In this document: one piece after another, positions 52,396 through 60,289 of the stretch
Numbering within the stretch: position 1 is the stretch's first letter
Layout of the letters: each line of letters starts with the position of its first letter
NCBI RefSeq assembly: GCF_018128905.1
Contig: NZ_CP063808.1
Coordinates: 6,448,001 to 6,512,000, forward strand
Direction: 5' to 3'
DNA from: Streptomyces sp. A2-16
Lineage (GTDB): Bacteria; Actinomycetota; Actinomycetes; Streptomycetales; Streptomycetaceae
DNA length: 64,000 nt
Made by a program: the position numbers and the translations under genes
The notes under the pieces: generated by a model
Databases searched by the model: none
What the model was told of the DNA's origin: nothing
What the model saw: only the letters and a program-made list of their open reading frames with translations

Positions 52396-53727
52396 TCAGA
52401 CGTGATTCCTGGTGGGTGCCGGACCCAGGGCCCCCGCGATCGCGTCCGCCAGGGCCGTCGCCTCCTGTGCCGTCAAGGTCGCCACCGTCACCCGGATCCC
52501 CTGCGGAGCGCTCATCCTGAAGCGGGCTCCCGGAGCCACCGCCCAGCCCGCGTGCAGGAGGCGGGAGACCGCGCCCGTCTCGTCCGGGACCGGGATCCAC
52601 ACGTTGAGGCCGCTGCACCCGTGGGCCTCGACTCCGCGCTCCGCCAGGGCGCCGATCAGCCGGTCGCGGCGCTCGCGGTAGGCGTCCGCCACCTTCCTGA
52701 TGTCCAGCACGCCGTCCGCCCACAGCTCCACCACCGCCCGCTGGATGATGCGGCTGACCCAGCCGGGACCAAGGCGGTGGCGGCCGTGGACGCGGTCGAC
52801 GGTGACCTCGTCGCCGGTGAGGACGGCCAGGCGCAGATCGGGGCCGTAGGCCTTGGCCACCGAGCGGACGAAGGCCCAGTGGCGGGTGACCCCGGCCAGG
52901 GGGTGCAGGGGCAGGTCGACGATTCCGTGGCCGTGGTCGTCCTCGACGAGCAGGACCTCCGGGTGGTCCCCGAGGACCGCGCGCAGGGCACGCGCACGCG
53001 TGGCGGTCACCGAGGCGCCGGTCGGGTTCTGGGCCCGGTCGGTGACGATCAGGGCTCTGGCGCCCGACTCCAGGGCGCGGCGCACGTCCTCGACCAGGGG
53101 TCCCTCGTCGTCGACGCCCACCGGGACGACCCGCAGGCCCAGCGCCGGGACCAGGTCCAGGAGGCTGCCCCAGCCGGGGTCCTCCACGGCGACCGTGTCG
53201 CCGGGCTTGAGGTGGGCGGCCAGGACGCGCTCGATCACGTCGAGGGAACCGGAGGCGACGGCCAGGGGGCCGGCCGGGACGCCGTCCGCGTCCAGCGCTC
53301 CGCGCGCCAGGCGGGCCAGCTCCGGGTCCACGGTCTCCCCTCCGTACAGGACCGGTTCCCGGTCGCCCTGTTCCGCGGCGGCCGCGAAGGCCGGTGCCAG
53401 CGGGGGCAGCAGCGCCGGGTCCGGGTTGCCGTTCGCCACGTCCCGCACACCCTCCGGGACCTCCACCCGGATGTACTCGCGTCCCGTGGTCGCCGGCTTC
53501 GACCGCACCCTGCTGCCTCTGCGCCCGGCGGTCTCGATGACCCCGCGTTCCCGCAGGGTGCGGTACGCGGCCGCGACCGTATTGGGATTCACGCTCAGCT
53601 CGGCCGCCAACTCCCGCATGGGAGGCAGCAGTTGTCCGGGCTCCAGCTCTCCGGAACCCACCGCGCGCTCGACGCTCGCCGCAATCTCCGATGCGCGCCG
53701 GCCTTCGATCCGATATTCTCCTAGCAC
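52396..53727 (-). CDS. MocR-type GntR/aminotransferase regulator
   Basis: 443 residues from GTG 53727. N-terminal GntR winged helix (about 10-70, ELAAELSVNPNTVAAAYRTL) is fused to a class I aminotransferase fold (about 85-440). VLLVEDDHGHGIVDL and the RSVAKAYGPDLRLAV segment hold the expected PLP Asp and Lys. It is divergent from PNPOx-fold and PaiB genes, so it may sense PLP or a PLP-linked amino acid and regulate vitamin-B6 or related metabolism. The promoter suggests leaderless translation. Confidence 0.93.
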   Translation of the reverse strand: MLGEYRIEGRRASEIAASVERAVGSGELEPGQLLPPMRELAAELSVNPNTVAAAYRTLRERGVIETAGRRGSRVRSKPATTGREYIRVEVPEGVRDVANGNPDPALLPPLAPAFAAAAEQGDREPVLYGGETVDPELARLARGALDADGVPAGPLAVASGSLDVIERVLAAHLKPGDTVAVEDPGWGSLLDLVPALGLRVVPVGVDDEGPLVEDVRRALESGARALIVTDRAQNPTGASVTATRARALRAVLGDHPEVLLVEDDHGHGIVDLPLHPLAGVTRHWAFVRSVAKAYGPDLRLAVLTGDEVTVDRVHGRHRLGPGWVSRIIQRAVVELWADGVLDIRKVADAYRERRDRLIGALAERGVEAHGCSGLNVWIPVPDETGAVSRLLHAGWAVAPGARFRMSAPQGIRVTVATLTAQEATALADAIAGALGPAPTRNHV

Positions 53728-53733
53728 AAAGAA

Positions 53734-53775
53734 GATTATGCACTAGTGCAATGGAGACCGCAATGCAGGGGACCA
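53734..53775 (-). promoter_or_regulatory. MocR promoter with palindrome in its spacer
   Basis: On the minus strand, TTGCGG, 17 bp, then CATAAT forms a -35/-10 pair; CATAAT is 7 bp before the GTG at 53727, so the mRNA is probably leaderless. The perfect palindrome TGCACTAGTGCA (53739-53750) lies in the spacer and just before the divergent start at 53751/53763. Repression of both promoters by one dimer is a natural reading. Confidence 0.55.
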
Positions 53776-54446
53776 CCGCGACCACGCCGGAGCCGACCGC
53801 CTACGCACCGACCGACCGCACCGTCCCGACGCGCTCCGCCGACCGGGCCTCGTACGACAGGGACCTGGTGCACTCGATACTCGACGAGGGCTACGTCTGC
53901 CACCTCGGCTTCGTCCGCGACGGCGCCCCGGTGGTACTGCCCACGCTGTACGGCCGGGTGGGCGAGCGGCTCTACGTCCACGGCTCGACCGGTTCGCGCC
54001 CGCTGCGGATGACCGGCCAGGCGGACCCCGGGCTGCCGGTGTGCCTGACGGTCACGCATGTCGACGCGCTGATCCTGGCCCGCTCGGCCTTCCACCACTC
54101 GATCAACTACCGGTCGGTGGTGGTGCACGGGCTCGCGTACGACGTCACGGACCCCGAGGAGAAGCGTCTCGCCCTCGACGCCCTGGTCGACCATGTGGTC
54201 CCCGGGCGCGCCGTCGACTCCCGCCCTGCCAACAAGAAGGAACTCGCCGCCACCGCCGTCATCCGCCTCGACCTCGGCGAGGTCTCCGCGAAGCTCCGCA
54301 CCGGCGGCGTCAACGACGAGCCCGAGGACCTCGCCCTCCCCCACTGGGCCGGTGTGGTCCCGCTGCACAAGGGCTACGGCACCCCGGTCGCCGACGGCGA
54401 TCTGGCGCCCGGCACCGAGCTCCCGGACTACCTGGCGGTGCTGTGA
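53763..54446 (+). CDS. Pyridoxamine 5'-phosphate oxidase-fold protein
   Basis: 227 residues from ATG 53763, 6 bp after GGAG; ATG 53751 adds four residues. The PNPOx-like split barrel (about 35-210) has VCHLGFVRDGAPVVLPTLYGRVGERLYVHGSTGSRPLR and HSINYRSVVVHG. FMN, F420 or haem could be the cofactor. Its last base overlaps the ATG of the PaiB gene (TGATG). It is divergent from the MocR regulator that probably controls both genes. Confidence 0.87.
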   Translation: MQGTTATTPEPTAYAPTDRTVPTRSADRASYDRDLVHSILDEGYVCHLGFVRDGAPVVLPTLYGRVGERLYVHGSTGSRPLRMTGQADPGLPVCLTVTHVDALILARSAFHHSINYRSVVVHGLAYDVTDPEEKRLALDALVDHVVPGRAVDSRPANKKELAATAVIRLDLGEVSAKLRTGGVNDEPEDLALPHWAGVVPLHKGYGTPVADGDLAPGTELPDYLAVL

Positions 54447-55078
54447 TGCTGATCCACCCCTGGGACGCGGTCCGCGACGACGCCGAGTGGCAACAGTGGC
54501 TCGCCGTCCACGATTTCGGGCAGCTGGCCGTCAACGGCCCTGCGGGCGAGCCGCCGTTCGTCCAGCCGCTGCACTTCGCCTACGACCCGGCGCGGGGCGA
54601 GGCCCTCACCCACCTCGCGCGGCCGAACCCGCTGTGGGGTGCGCTGGAGGCGAGTCCGGACTGCTTGCTGAGCGTCGTCGACGACTACGCGTACATCCCG
54701 GGCCCGTGGCAGGCCGACCCGGAGGGCCCCGCCGAGCACGGCACGCCCACGAGTTTCTACGCGGCGGTCCAACTGCGGTGCCGGGCCCATCTGGTGGACG
54801 ACCCGGCCGAGAAGGCCGTACTCCTGAACCACCAGCTCGGCCACTTCCAGCCCGAGGGCGGCTCCGCGGCGGTGGCGGTGGGCGAGGCGCCGTACGGACG
54901 GATGCTGTCGGGGATTCGCGGGCTGCGGCTCGAAGTGACCGCCGTACGGGCGAAGTTCAAGTACGCCGGCAAGCGCACCTCCGAGGTGCGGGACCGGATC
55001 GCGGACAGGCTGGCGGACCGGGGCGGCCCGGGGGACGCGGCGGCACGCGAGCACCTGCTGCGGCGGCAAGGCGCCTGA
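54446..55078 (+). CDS. FMN-binding regulator-like protein, PaiB family
   Basis: 210 residues from ATG 54446. PaiB-family features: MLIHPWDAVRDDAEWQQWL, THLARPNPLW, VVDDYAYIPGPW, and HQLGHFQPEGG. The FMN-binding split-barrel fold is shared with PNPOx. In Bacillus, PaiB affects gene expression, though no clear DNA-binding domain is present. Co-transcribed with the PNPOx-fold gene. Confidence 0.87.
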   Translation: MLIHPWDAVRDDAEWQQWLAVHDFGQLAVNGPAGEPPFVQPLHFAYDPARGEALTHLARPNPLWGALEASPDCLLSVVDDYAYIPGPWQADPEGPAEHGTPTSFYAAVQLRCRAHLVDDPAEKAVLLNHQLGHFQPEGGSAAVAVGEAPYGRMLSGIRGLRLEVTAVRAKFKYAGKRTSEVRDRIADRLADRGGPGDAAAREHLLRRQGA

Positions 55079-55080
55079 GC

Positions 55081-55111
55081 GGAGGGGCCCTTCACGGTGA
55101 AGGGCCCCTCC
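55081..55111. terminator. Bidirectional terminator between PaiB and EamA
   Basis: GGAGGGGCCCTTCAC (55081-55095) and GTGAAGGGCCCCTCC (55097-55111) are perfect 15-bp arms around a single base; in practice the loop opens to about 5 nt. It sits between the convergent stops of the paiB-like and EamA genes and can end both transcripts. Confidence 0.85.
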
Positions 55112-55116
55112 GCCCG

Positions 55117-56028
55117 TCAGGCGGGCACTCGCGTCTCCGTCACCGCGAGCCCCGCGACCGCGCCCAGCATCAGCAGGGTGCCGATGAGGACGGCCGGGGT
55201 GAGGCGCTCGCCGAACAGCACGACGGCCAGCCCTGCCGCGCTCACCGGTTCGAGCAGCATGATCACGGAGACGGTGGTGGAGCGGACGACCGCGGCGGCC
55301 GCGAAGTAGAGGGCGTAGGCGAGGGCCGTCGGGACGGTCGCCAGGTAGGCCAACAGGGCCAGGAGCAGGGCGGGTCGGGCCGTGTGCGGGAGCAGTCCCT
55401 CGGCCAGTGCGAGGGGCAGCAGACACAGGCTGGTGACCGCGAACACCGCCACGGACGTTCCGGAGGACTCCGCCCTGGCGGCTCGCGTGATCAGGGTCAT
55501 CACACAGCAGCCCGCCGCCGAGAGCAGCCCGAGCAGCACGCCCAGGGGATGTACCGACGCCTCCGCACCCCCCAGCATCAGCACGGCGAGTCCGGCGAGC
55601 GCCCCGGCGACGGCGACGGCTCCGCCCCGTCCGAGCCGTTCTCCCAGGGCGATACGTGCCCCGAGCGCGATGAGGACGGGTCCCGCGCCCAGGGTGACGA
55701 CGGTGGCCACGGCGAGCCCGGTGGACCGTACGGCCGCGAAGTAGGCCGTCTGGAACACCGCGAGCGCGACACCCGAGGCGCCGACCCTCAGGGCCCTGCG
55801 GCTGAGCGGTTCCGAGACGGCCGTACGCGCGCGTGGCCGGAGGGGACGGACGGCGAGCAGCACCGCCAGCCCGGCCGCGCAGCGCCAGAAGGACAGGGAC
55901 ACCGGGCCCAGGTCACTGGTCCGGTAGGCCACGGAGGCGACCGCCCCCGCGGTGCCCCAGGTGACACCGGCGACGATCAGATAGACGAGGCCTCGCCCGA
56001 CGGGCAGGCCTGAGGAAGCATGCGACAC
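55117..56028 (-). CDS. EamA/DMT family transporter
   Basis: 303 residues from GTG 56028, preceded by GGAGAG. Ten hydrophobic segments make two EamA repeats ([24 protein letters not shown] and [36 protein letters not shown]). Exporter of an unknown metabolite. The 190-bp leader upstream holds a promoter, a 13-codon open frame and hairpins, suggesting attenuation control. A second EamA gene lies upstream on the same strand. Confidence 0.88.
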   Translation of the reverse strand: MSHASSGLPVGRGLVYLIVAGVTWGTAGAVASVAYRTSDLGPVSLSFWRCAAGLAVLLAVRPLRPRARTAVSEPLSRRALRVGASGVALAVFQTAYFAAVRSTGLAVATVVTLGAGPVLIALGARIALGERLGRGGAVAVAGALAGLAVLMLGGAEASVHPLGVLLGLLSAAGCCVMTLITRAARAESSGTSVAVFAVTSLCLLPLALAEGLLPHTARPALLLALLAYLATVPTALAYALYFAAAAVVRSTTVSVIMLLEPVSAAGLAVVLFGERLTPAVLIGTLLMLGAVAGLAVTETRVPA

Positions 56029-56167
56029 GTGTTCTCTCCGCAGTCGCGCGAAAGCGCGGAAGTTCGGAAGAGGACGCCCGCCCGGCGGCGGGGTCCGCGG
56101 ACTTCGTCTGCGGGCAGCACCGTTCGGCCCGGCGGCATGGCCGGGCGCGGTGTCCGGAGGGCCCGCC

Positions 56168-56209
56168 TCAGGCGGCGGGCGGAGAGACGATGCGTGTCTG
56201 CGTGTGCAT
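56168..56209 (-). CDS. Possible leader peptide for the EamA exporter
   Basis: ATG 56209 to TGA 56168 encodes [13 protein letters not shown]. It starts 8 bp after a -10-like TAGGCT, so translation could be leaderless. The following 125 nt before the EamA start form GC-rich hairpins, including GCCCGGC/GCCGGGC near 56115-56135. This is the layout of a ribosome-mediated attenuator. The peptide has no run of one amino acid, so the effector is not obvious and the call is tentative. Confidence 0.45.
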   Translation of the reverse strand: MHTQTRIVSPPAA

Positions 56210-56217
56210 GATCCGGG

Positions 56218-56247
56218 AGCCTAGGCGGCGTTTTCCCGGGCGGACAA
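56218..56247 (-). promoter_or_regulatory. Promoter of the EamA leader transcript
   Basis: TTGTCC (56242-56247), an 18-bp spacer and TAGGCT (56218-56223) on the minus strand form a good housekeeping-type promoter. The -10 overlaps the TAG stop of the upstream EamA gene. Transcription would begin at or near the ATG of the 13-codon frame at 56209. Confidence 0.5.
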
Positions 56248-57243
56248 CCGACTTTCGGCGCCGCCGGCCGCGACCGGCTCCGCGGACCCCTTGGCCGGGG
56301 TCGAGGACTGCGCGATGAAGGCGCCCAGCAGGACCACCGCGCCGCCCACGATCTGCGGCGCCGAGAGGTGCTCGCCGAGCAGCACCCAGGCGAGGACGGT
56401 CGCGACGACCGCTTCCAGGCAGGCCACCACCCCGGCTATCGCGGGCGAGAGCCTGCGCACCGAGACCACGCCGGTGACGTAGGCGAGGACGGTGGCGACG
56501 AGGACGATCCAGCCGAGCAGCAGTCCGGCCGCGACCGGGGTGCCGTTCATGTCGGCGCGCTCGCCGAGGACGGAGAAGTCCATGGTCCACGGGCGGGCCA
56601 CGACGGTCAGGACGGCGGTGCCGACGAGCAGGCCGTACGCGATCACGCCGAGCGGGTCCGGCACCTCGCCGGAGTCGCTGCCCTGGTCGGACAGGACGAA
56701 GTAGCCGACCTGGCAGCAGGCCGCGCCGAGCGCGAGGAGCAGTCCGAGGGCGTCGAAGCTCAGGCCCGACCAGACCTCGACGACACAGGCGAGCCCGCCG
56801 ACCGCGAGGACCACCCCGAGCGCGGCGGCGCGGGTGACCGGCCGCCGCTGCACGAACCGCACCCAGCCGAGCACCAGGGCCGGGGCGAGGTACTCGACGA
56901 GCAGGGCGACACCGACGGGGATCCGGGAGATCGACGCGAAGTAGAAGGCCTGCACGCCCGCCACACCCAGCAGCCCGAAACCGGCGAGCAGGGCGGGACG
57001 GCTGCGCAGCAGCGCGCGATGGCGGACGGCGAGCGGCAGCATCACCAGGGCGGCGCCCGCGACCCGCAGCCACACCACGTGGAGCGGATCGAGGCCCGCC
57101 TCGATCAACGGCTTGGCCGCGACCCCGGATCCGCCGAAGGCGAGCGCGGACACCAGCGCGAGACCGAGACCGACGCCCTTGCCGTCACCGGAACCGACTC
57201 CCTTGCCGTCTCCGGCCGCCCTGCTGCTCTCAGACGTATGCAC
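56221..57243 (-). CDS. EamA/DMT family transporter
   Basis: 340 residues. A Gly/Lys/Asp-rich N-terminal extension (about 1-25, GDGKGVGSGDGKGVG) precedes two EamA repeats with ten membrane segments (LGLALVSALAFGGSGVAAKPLI and AGLLLGWIVLVATVLAYVTGVVSV). The C-terminal tail is soluble. Metabolite exporter of unknown substrate, related to but distinct from the one at 55117-56028. Confidence 0.88.
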   Translation of the reverse strand: MHTSESSRAAGDGKGVGSGDGKGVGLGLALVSALAFGGSGVAAKPLIEAGLDPLHVVWLRVAGAALVMLPLAVRHRALLRSRPALLAGFGLLGVAGVQAFYFASISRIPVGVALLVEYLAPALVLGWVRFVQRRPVTRAAALGVVLAVGGLACVVEVWSGLSFDALGLLLALGAACCQVGYFVLSDQGSDSGEVPDPLGVIAYGLLVGTAVLTVVARPWTMDFSVLGERADMNGTPVAAGLLLGWIVLVATVLAYVTGVVSVRRLSPAIAGVVACLEAVVATVLAWVLLGEHLSAPQIVGGAVVLLGAFIAQSSTPAKGSAEPVAAGGAESRLSARENAA

Positions 57244-57295
57244 CGGCCCATGATGACAGGGGACGACATGAGCGTCACCCCCGTTGACTCCTGTC

Positions 57296-57865
57296 TCAGC
57301 GGCTGGACCGCGGGGGGCCGCCCCACAGGCCTTCGGGTTCGCTCGGCTCGTCGACCCGGGCGAGCACCGCCCGGGCGTCGATCCCGGCGCGGGTCAGCAC
57401 CTCGACGGCCCGGGACCCGGGGTCCACCAGAATGGCCGCGAGCAGGTCGGTCCCGCGGGCGGGTCCGTCGGCACGCCGTTCGGCCCGGGCCCAGGCGTGG
57501 TCCATCGCGCCCGCGGCGAGCGGTGAGAATCCCTCGGCCGCCGTGACCACGGGGACGGCGCCGGAGTCCTCGACGGTGCCCTGCCAGCGCAGTCCGTAGC
57601 CGATGCTGCGCTGCACGAGATAGCCGAGGAGCCGCGGCAGCTGGGGTTCCGCCTCGAGGACGGCGTACGCCTCGGCGTCGGCGTCGAGGAGCGAGTGCAG
57701 CAGATGCGCCGTGTCGATCTGCCGGTCCCCGTCCCTCAGCGCGCGCCTGCGGGCGCCGGACACCACCGCTGTCAGTTCCGCGCTGAGCCTGACATCGTCG
57801 TCCGGACTGACCGGCGGCGGACCGCTCGGTTCGCGGGCCGACTGCCGGGGGATACGGGGGTGCAC
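57296..57865 (-). CDS. Clp N-terminal domain protein
   Basis: 189 residues from GTG 57865. Two Clp-N-type repeats are recognisable (RQIDTAHLLHSLLDADAEAYAVLEAE and RGTDLLAAILVDPGSRAVEVLTRAGIDA), the substrate/adaptor-binding module of ClpA/ClpC. There is no AAA+ ATPase part, so it could act as an adaptor, competitor or decoy for the Clp protease. The frame extends upstream but loses sensible sequence. Confidence 0.82.
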   Translation of the reverse strand: MHPRIPRQSAREPSGPPPVSPDDDVRLSAELTAVVSGARRRALRDGDRQIDTAHLLHSLLDADAEAYAVLEAEPQLPRLLGYLVQRSIGYGLRWQGTVEDSGAVPVVTAAEGFSPLAAGAMDHAWARAERRADGPARGTDLLAAILVDPGSRAVEVLTRAGIDARAVLARVDEPSEPEGLWGGPPRSSR

Positions 57866-58063
57866 ATCCCCCACCCCATCAGTCCCCACCGAATCGGCAC
57901 ATCCTCGAAGGGAAGCATCTTCGCGTCCCACGGAGAGCGGACCCCGGGGCCGGAATCTCCTCCTTGCGGATGACATCACGCCTTTCCGGGCCGGTGGGCG
58001 CGCGCCGCCTTGCCATGCGCCCCTCGCGCAACCACCCCGCGACGCCGTTCGTCCCACACAGGC

Positions 58064-58252
58064 GTGGAGAGCAGGAGCTGGCTGGTGGCGCTGCCGGCGG
58101 TGGACGGCAAGCAGTACGTGTACCGGGTGTACGCCCCGGAGGACGCACTGCTCGCCGACCTGTTCTGGGAGGCGTGGCACTGCCACGACGAGAGTGCGTT
58201 CCCGCGCGCGTGGGACCTGTTCGACGCGGCGGTGATACGGCGGGTGGGCTGA
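58064..58252 (+). CDS. Small hypothetical protein
   Basis: 62 residues from GTG 58064 (VESRSWLVALPAVDGKQYVYRVYA); GTG 58085, 7 bp after GGAG, would give 55 residues. It contains a beta-hairpin-like start and a helical second half (DALLADLFWEAWHCHDESAFPRAWDLF). Not recognised. It is supported by good codon bias and a ribosome-binding site, but the start is uncertain. It is divergent from the Clp-N gene. Confidence 0.6.
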   Translation: MESRSWLVALPAVDGKQYVYRVYAPEDALLADLFWEAWHCHDESAFPRAWDLFDAAVIRRVG

Positions 58253-58254
58253 GG

Positions 58255-58311
58255 GCCTGCGAGGCTGGGGGCCTGTGAGTCCGGGAGCCTGCGAGTCCGG
58301 GGCCTGAGACC
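58255..58311. repeat. Short 16-bp tandem repeat after the small gene
   Basis: Units at 58255 (GCCTGCGAGGCTGGGG), 58271 (GCCTGTGAGTCCGGGA), 58287 (GCCTGCGAGTCCGGGG) and a partial fourth at 58303. Three and a half copies, 3 bp after the small gene's stop. Likely slipped-strand expansion; no function assigned. Confidence 0.75.
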
Positions 58312-58322
58312 CTCCACGTTTT

Positions 58323-58337
58323 CTGACGGTTCATCAG
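58323..58337. promoter_or_regulatory. Candidate operator upstream of SRPBCC gene
   Basis: CTGACGGTTCATCAG has CTGA/TCAG ends around a 7-bp centre, in an AT-rich context 68 bp before the SRPBCC start. It resembles TetR-type operators common in actinobacteria. No regulator gene is next to it. Confidence 0.35.
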
Positions 58338-58404
58338 TATTGAATGTTGCGCCCCCTGCGGCTACTTTCCGCGACACCACAGCCCGACACGAAGAGGTGG
58401 CCGC

Positions 58405-58833
58405 ATGGCGGAAATCAGCGCGGAGGCACGCATCCCGGCGCCCGCGGAGAAGGTCTGGGCCCAGCTCACCGACTGGCCGTCGTACGGGGAGTGGAACGCC
58501 ACCCACACGAGCTTCCCCAAGGGCGGCCCGACGGTTCTCGAACCGGGCGGGACCTTCCAGGAGAACATGAAGCTGATGGGCTTCCCCGCCGAGGTCGAGT
58601 GGACCATCGACCAGGTGGAGCCGGCCCGGCTGTTCGCCATCCGAGGGAAGGGCCCGATGGCGGTGAGCGTGGCCACGCGCTACACCCTGACCCCCGAGGG
58701 CGACGCCACCACGGTCCGCATCGACGGCGAGTTCACCGGCGCCGCCGTCTCCCTGATGGCGGGCAAGCTGAAGGACTCGGGGACCGCGGCACTGAACGAG
58801 TCTCTGCGCAAGCTGACCGGCCTGGTGACCTGA
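58405..58833 (+). CDS. SRPBCC family protein
   Basis: 142 residues. The START/Bet v 1-like fold is indicated by an N-terminal SAEARIPAPAEKVWAQLTDWPSYGEWN and a long final helix SLMAGKLKDSGTAALNESLRKLTGLV. It is a hydrophobic-ligand-binding or cyclase-type protein, often an accessory of lipid or polyketide metabolism. It is convergent with the PadR gene, with a hairpin terminator between them. Confidence 0.88.
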   Translation: MAEISAEARIPAPAEKVWAQLTDWPSYGEWNATHTSFPKGGPTVLEPGGTFQENMKLMGFPAEVEWTIDQVEPARLFAIRGKGPMAVSVATRYTLTPEGDATTVRIDGEFTGAAVSLMAGKLKDSGTAALNESLRKLTGLVT

Positions 58834-58850
58834 CCCCCGGCACGCACGAA

Positions 58851-58880
58851 GGCGCCCCGGGAATCCCTTCCCGGGGCGCC
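58851..58880. terminator. Bidirectional terminator between SRPBCC and PadR
   Basis: GGCGCCCCGGGAA (58851-58863) and TTCCCGGGGCGCC (58868-58880) form a perfect 13-bp stem with a 4-nt loop between the convergent stops. Confidence 0.85.
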
Positions 58881-58901
58881 TGTCCTGCCGTGGACCTGTG
58901 A

Positions 58902-59525
58902 TCAGTCCTCGTCGGCGAGGATGAGGTACAGCTTCTTGCGGGCCTCGTTGATGACGGCGACCGCCTTGTCGCGCTGCTCCTTGCTGCCGGTCTTCCAGAC
59001 CTGCCCGAACGCCTCCATCAGACCGAAGCCGGCCTGCCGGATCTCACCGAGCGCCTCGAAGTCGATGCCGCGGGAGGCTTCCTCCCAGGGCGCGTCGGGG
59101 CCCTCGTCGGCCGCGGTGCGGCCGGCCTCGGTGAGCGAGAACAGCTTCTTGCCGCCCTCGCTCTCGCTGGCGATCAGCCCCTCGTCCTCCAGCAACTGGA
59201 GGGTGGGGTACACCGAGCCGGGGCTGGGCTTCCACGCCCCGCCGCTGCGCTCGGCGATCTCCTGGATCATCTCGTAACCGTGCATGGGCCGGTCCTTGAG
59301 CAGGGCCAGGATCGAGGCACGCACGTCGCCGCGCCGCGCCCTCCCCCTGGGTCCGCCCCGCCCCCTCGGCCCCCAGGGCCCGGGGCCGAAGCCCGGCCCC
59401 CCGAAGCCGGGACCACCGGGACCGCCCGGACCGAAGGGCCCGAAGGCACCTCGCAGGCTCTCGGGACCACCACGGCCCCGACGACCGGCTCCACCATGTC
59501 CACGCTCGAATCCGTGGGAACGCAT
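58902..59525 (-). CDS. PadR family regulator with Gly/Pro-rich N-terminus
   Basis: 207 residues from ATG 59525, following GGAGTG with 6 bp spacing; ATG 59543 is also open. The first 75 residues are a low-complexity run of Gly, Pro, Phe and Arg (GPGGPGGPGFGGPGFGPGPWG). The PadR winged helix (about 80-160) has SILALLKDRPMHGYEMIQEIAER, and SVYPTLQLLEDEGLI, and a C-terminal dimer helix follows. Probably self-regulated through CGATATATCG at 59568. Targets beyond itself unknown. Confidence 0.92.
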   Translation of the reverse strand: MRSHGFERGHGGAGRRGRGGPESLRGAFGPFGPGGPGGPGFGGPGFGPGPWGPRGRGGPRGRARRGDVRASILALLKDRPMHGYEMIQEIAERSGGAWKPSPGSVYPTLQLLEDEGLIASESEGGKKLFSLTEAGRTAADEGPDAPWEEASRGIDFEALGEIRQAGFGLMEAFGQVWKTGSKEQRDKAVAVINEARKKLYLILADED

Positions 59526-59567
59526 CGCAATCACTCCATTCATCGTTGATCTGTCGCGATGCCTCAA

Positions 59568-59577
59568 CGATATATCG
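59568..59577. promoter_or_regulatory. PadR-type operator
   Basis: CGATATATCG is a perfect 10-bp palindrome 43 bp upstream of the PadR start. ATAT-rich palindromes like this are typical of PadR-family operators. The AT content is well above the surroundings. Confidence 0.5.
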
Positions 59578-59774
59578 GAACCGATCGCCTGACAAGGCCC
59601 TGTCGTAAGTCGCCGGAGCAGGCCGCGGGACCCTGCCGGGTTCGCCGGTACGCGCGCCGCGTGCGAGGCGGCGAGCTGCGAGGCCCCCGCCGCCTTCCGT
59701 CAGCCCGTCCTCCGCGAACCTCCGACCCGGGCCCACACGGGGGTGGGCCCGGGCACCACCGTCCGTCTGGTCGG

Positions 59775-60068
59775 TCAGTCGATGCCTTCGACGATGCGGA
59801 AGTCGCGCTCGACGCCGTCGGAGAGGGCGACCAGCGCCTCCTGGTAGGCCGCGCTCTCGTGCGTCGCGACGGCCTGCTCGAAGCTGTCGAACTCGACCAG
59901 GACGGTGCGCTCGGCGATTCCGGCGTCATGCGCCACGACCCGACCGCCACGGACGAAGGTCCGACCGCCGCCGGCCTGGACGGCCAGAGCAGCCAGTTCG
60001 TTGTATGCAGCCAGTTTCTCGGGGTCCGAAATGGTGCGGTAGACGCTGACCCAGTAGCCCTTGGGCAT
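59775..60068 (-). CDS. DUF1330 protein
   Basis: 97 residues. Ferredoxin-like DUF1330 fold: GYWVSVYRTISDPEKLAAYNEL, then VRGGRVVAHDAG and VLVEFDSFEQAVATHESAAYQEALV. These are small cytoplasmic proteins of unknown function, possibly binding or degrading small molecules. About 200 bp on either side is free of genes. Confidence 0.9.
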   Translation of the reverse strand: MPKGYWVSVYRTISDPEKLAAYNELAALAVQAGGGRTFVRGGRVVAHDAGIAERTVLVEFDSFEQAVATHESAAYQEALVALSDGVERDFRIVEGID

Positions 60069-60289
60069 GGAACCTCCGGTGTGGGGATGAGTGCATCCGA
60101 CTTACGGGTTGGTCTCGGACGGGCGCCGGCGGGCGTGAACGATGGACTCCGCCGCGATGGCGGCAAGGCGCCAAGGGAAGAAAATCTCATTTGATCCGGG
60201 CCCCGGCATCCGAATACTGGCTCTCGTCACAGTGGATCCGGTCCGCTTCCGGCGTTTCGCGGGGGACCGGTGGAGAAGGGCCTGCGCGG
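60069..60289. other. Intergenic region before the APH-like kinase
   Basis: About 220 bp with no gene. TTGATC (60191-60196) and AATACT (60213-60218) with 16 bp between them could be a + strand promoter, about 72 bp upstream of the kinase start. No palindrome stands out. Confidence 0.35.

Noticed and set aside
58010-58063. Longer N-terminus of the small gene from ATG 58010
   Set aside because: The added residues are Arg/Pro/Thr-rich without ribosome-binding site; GTG 58064 or 58085 starts are more natural.
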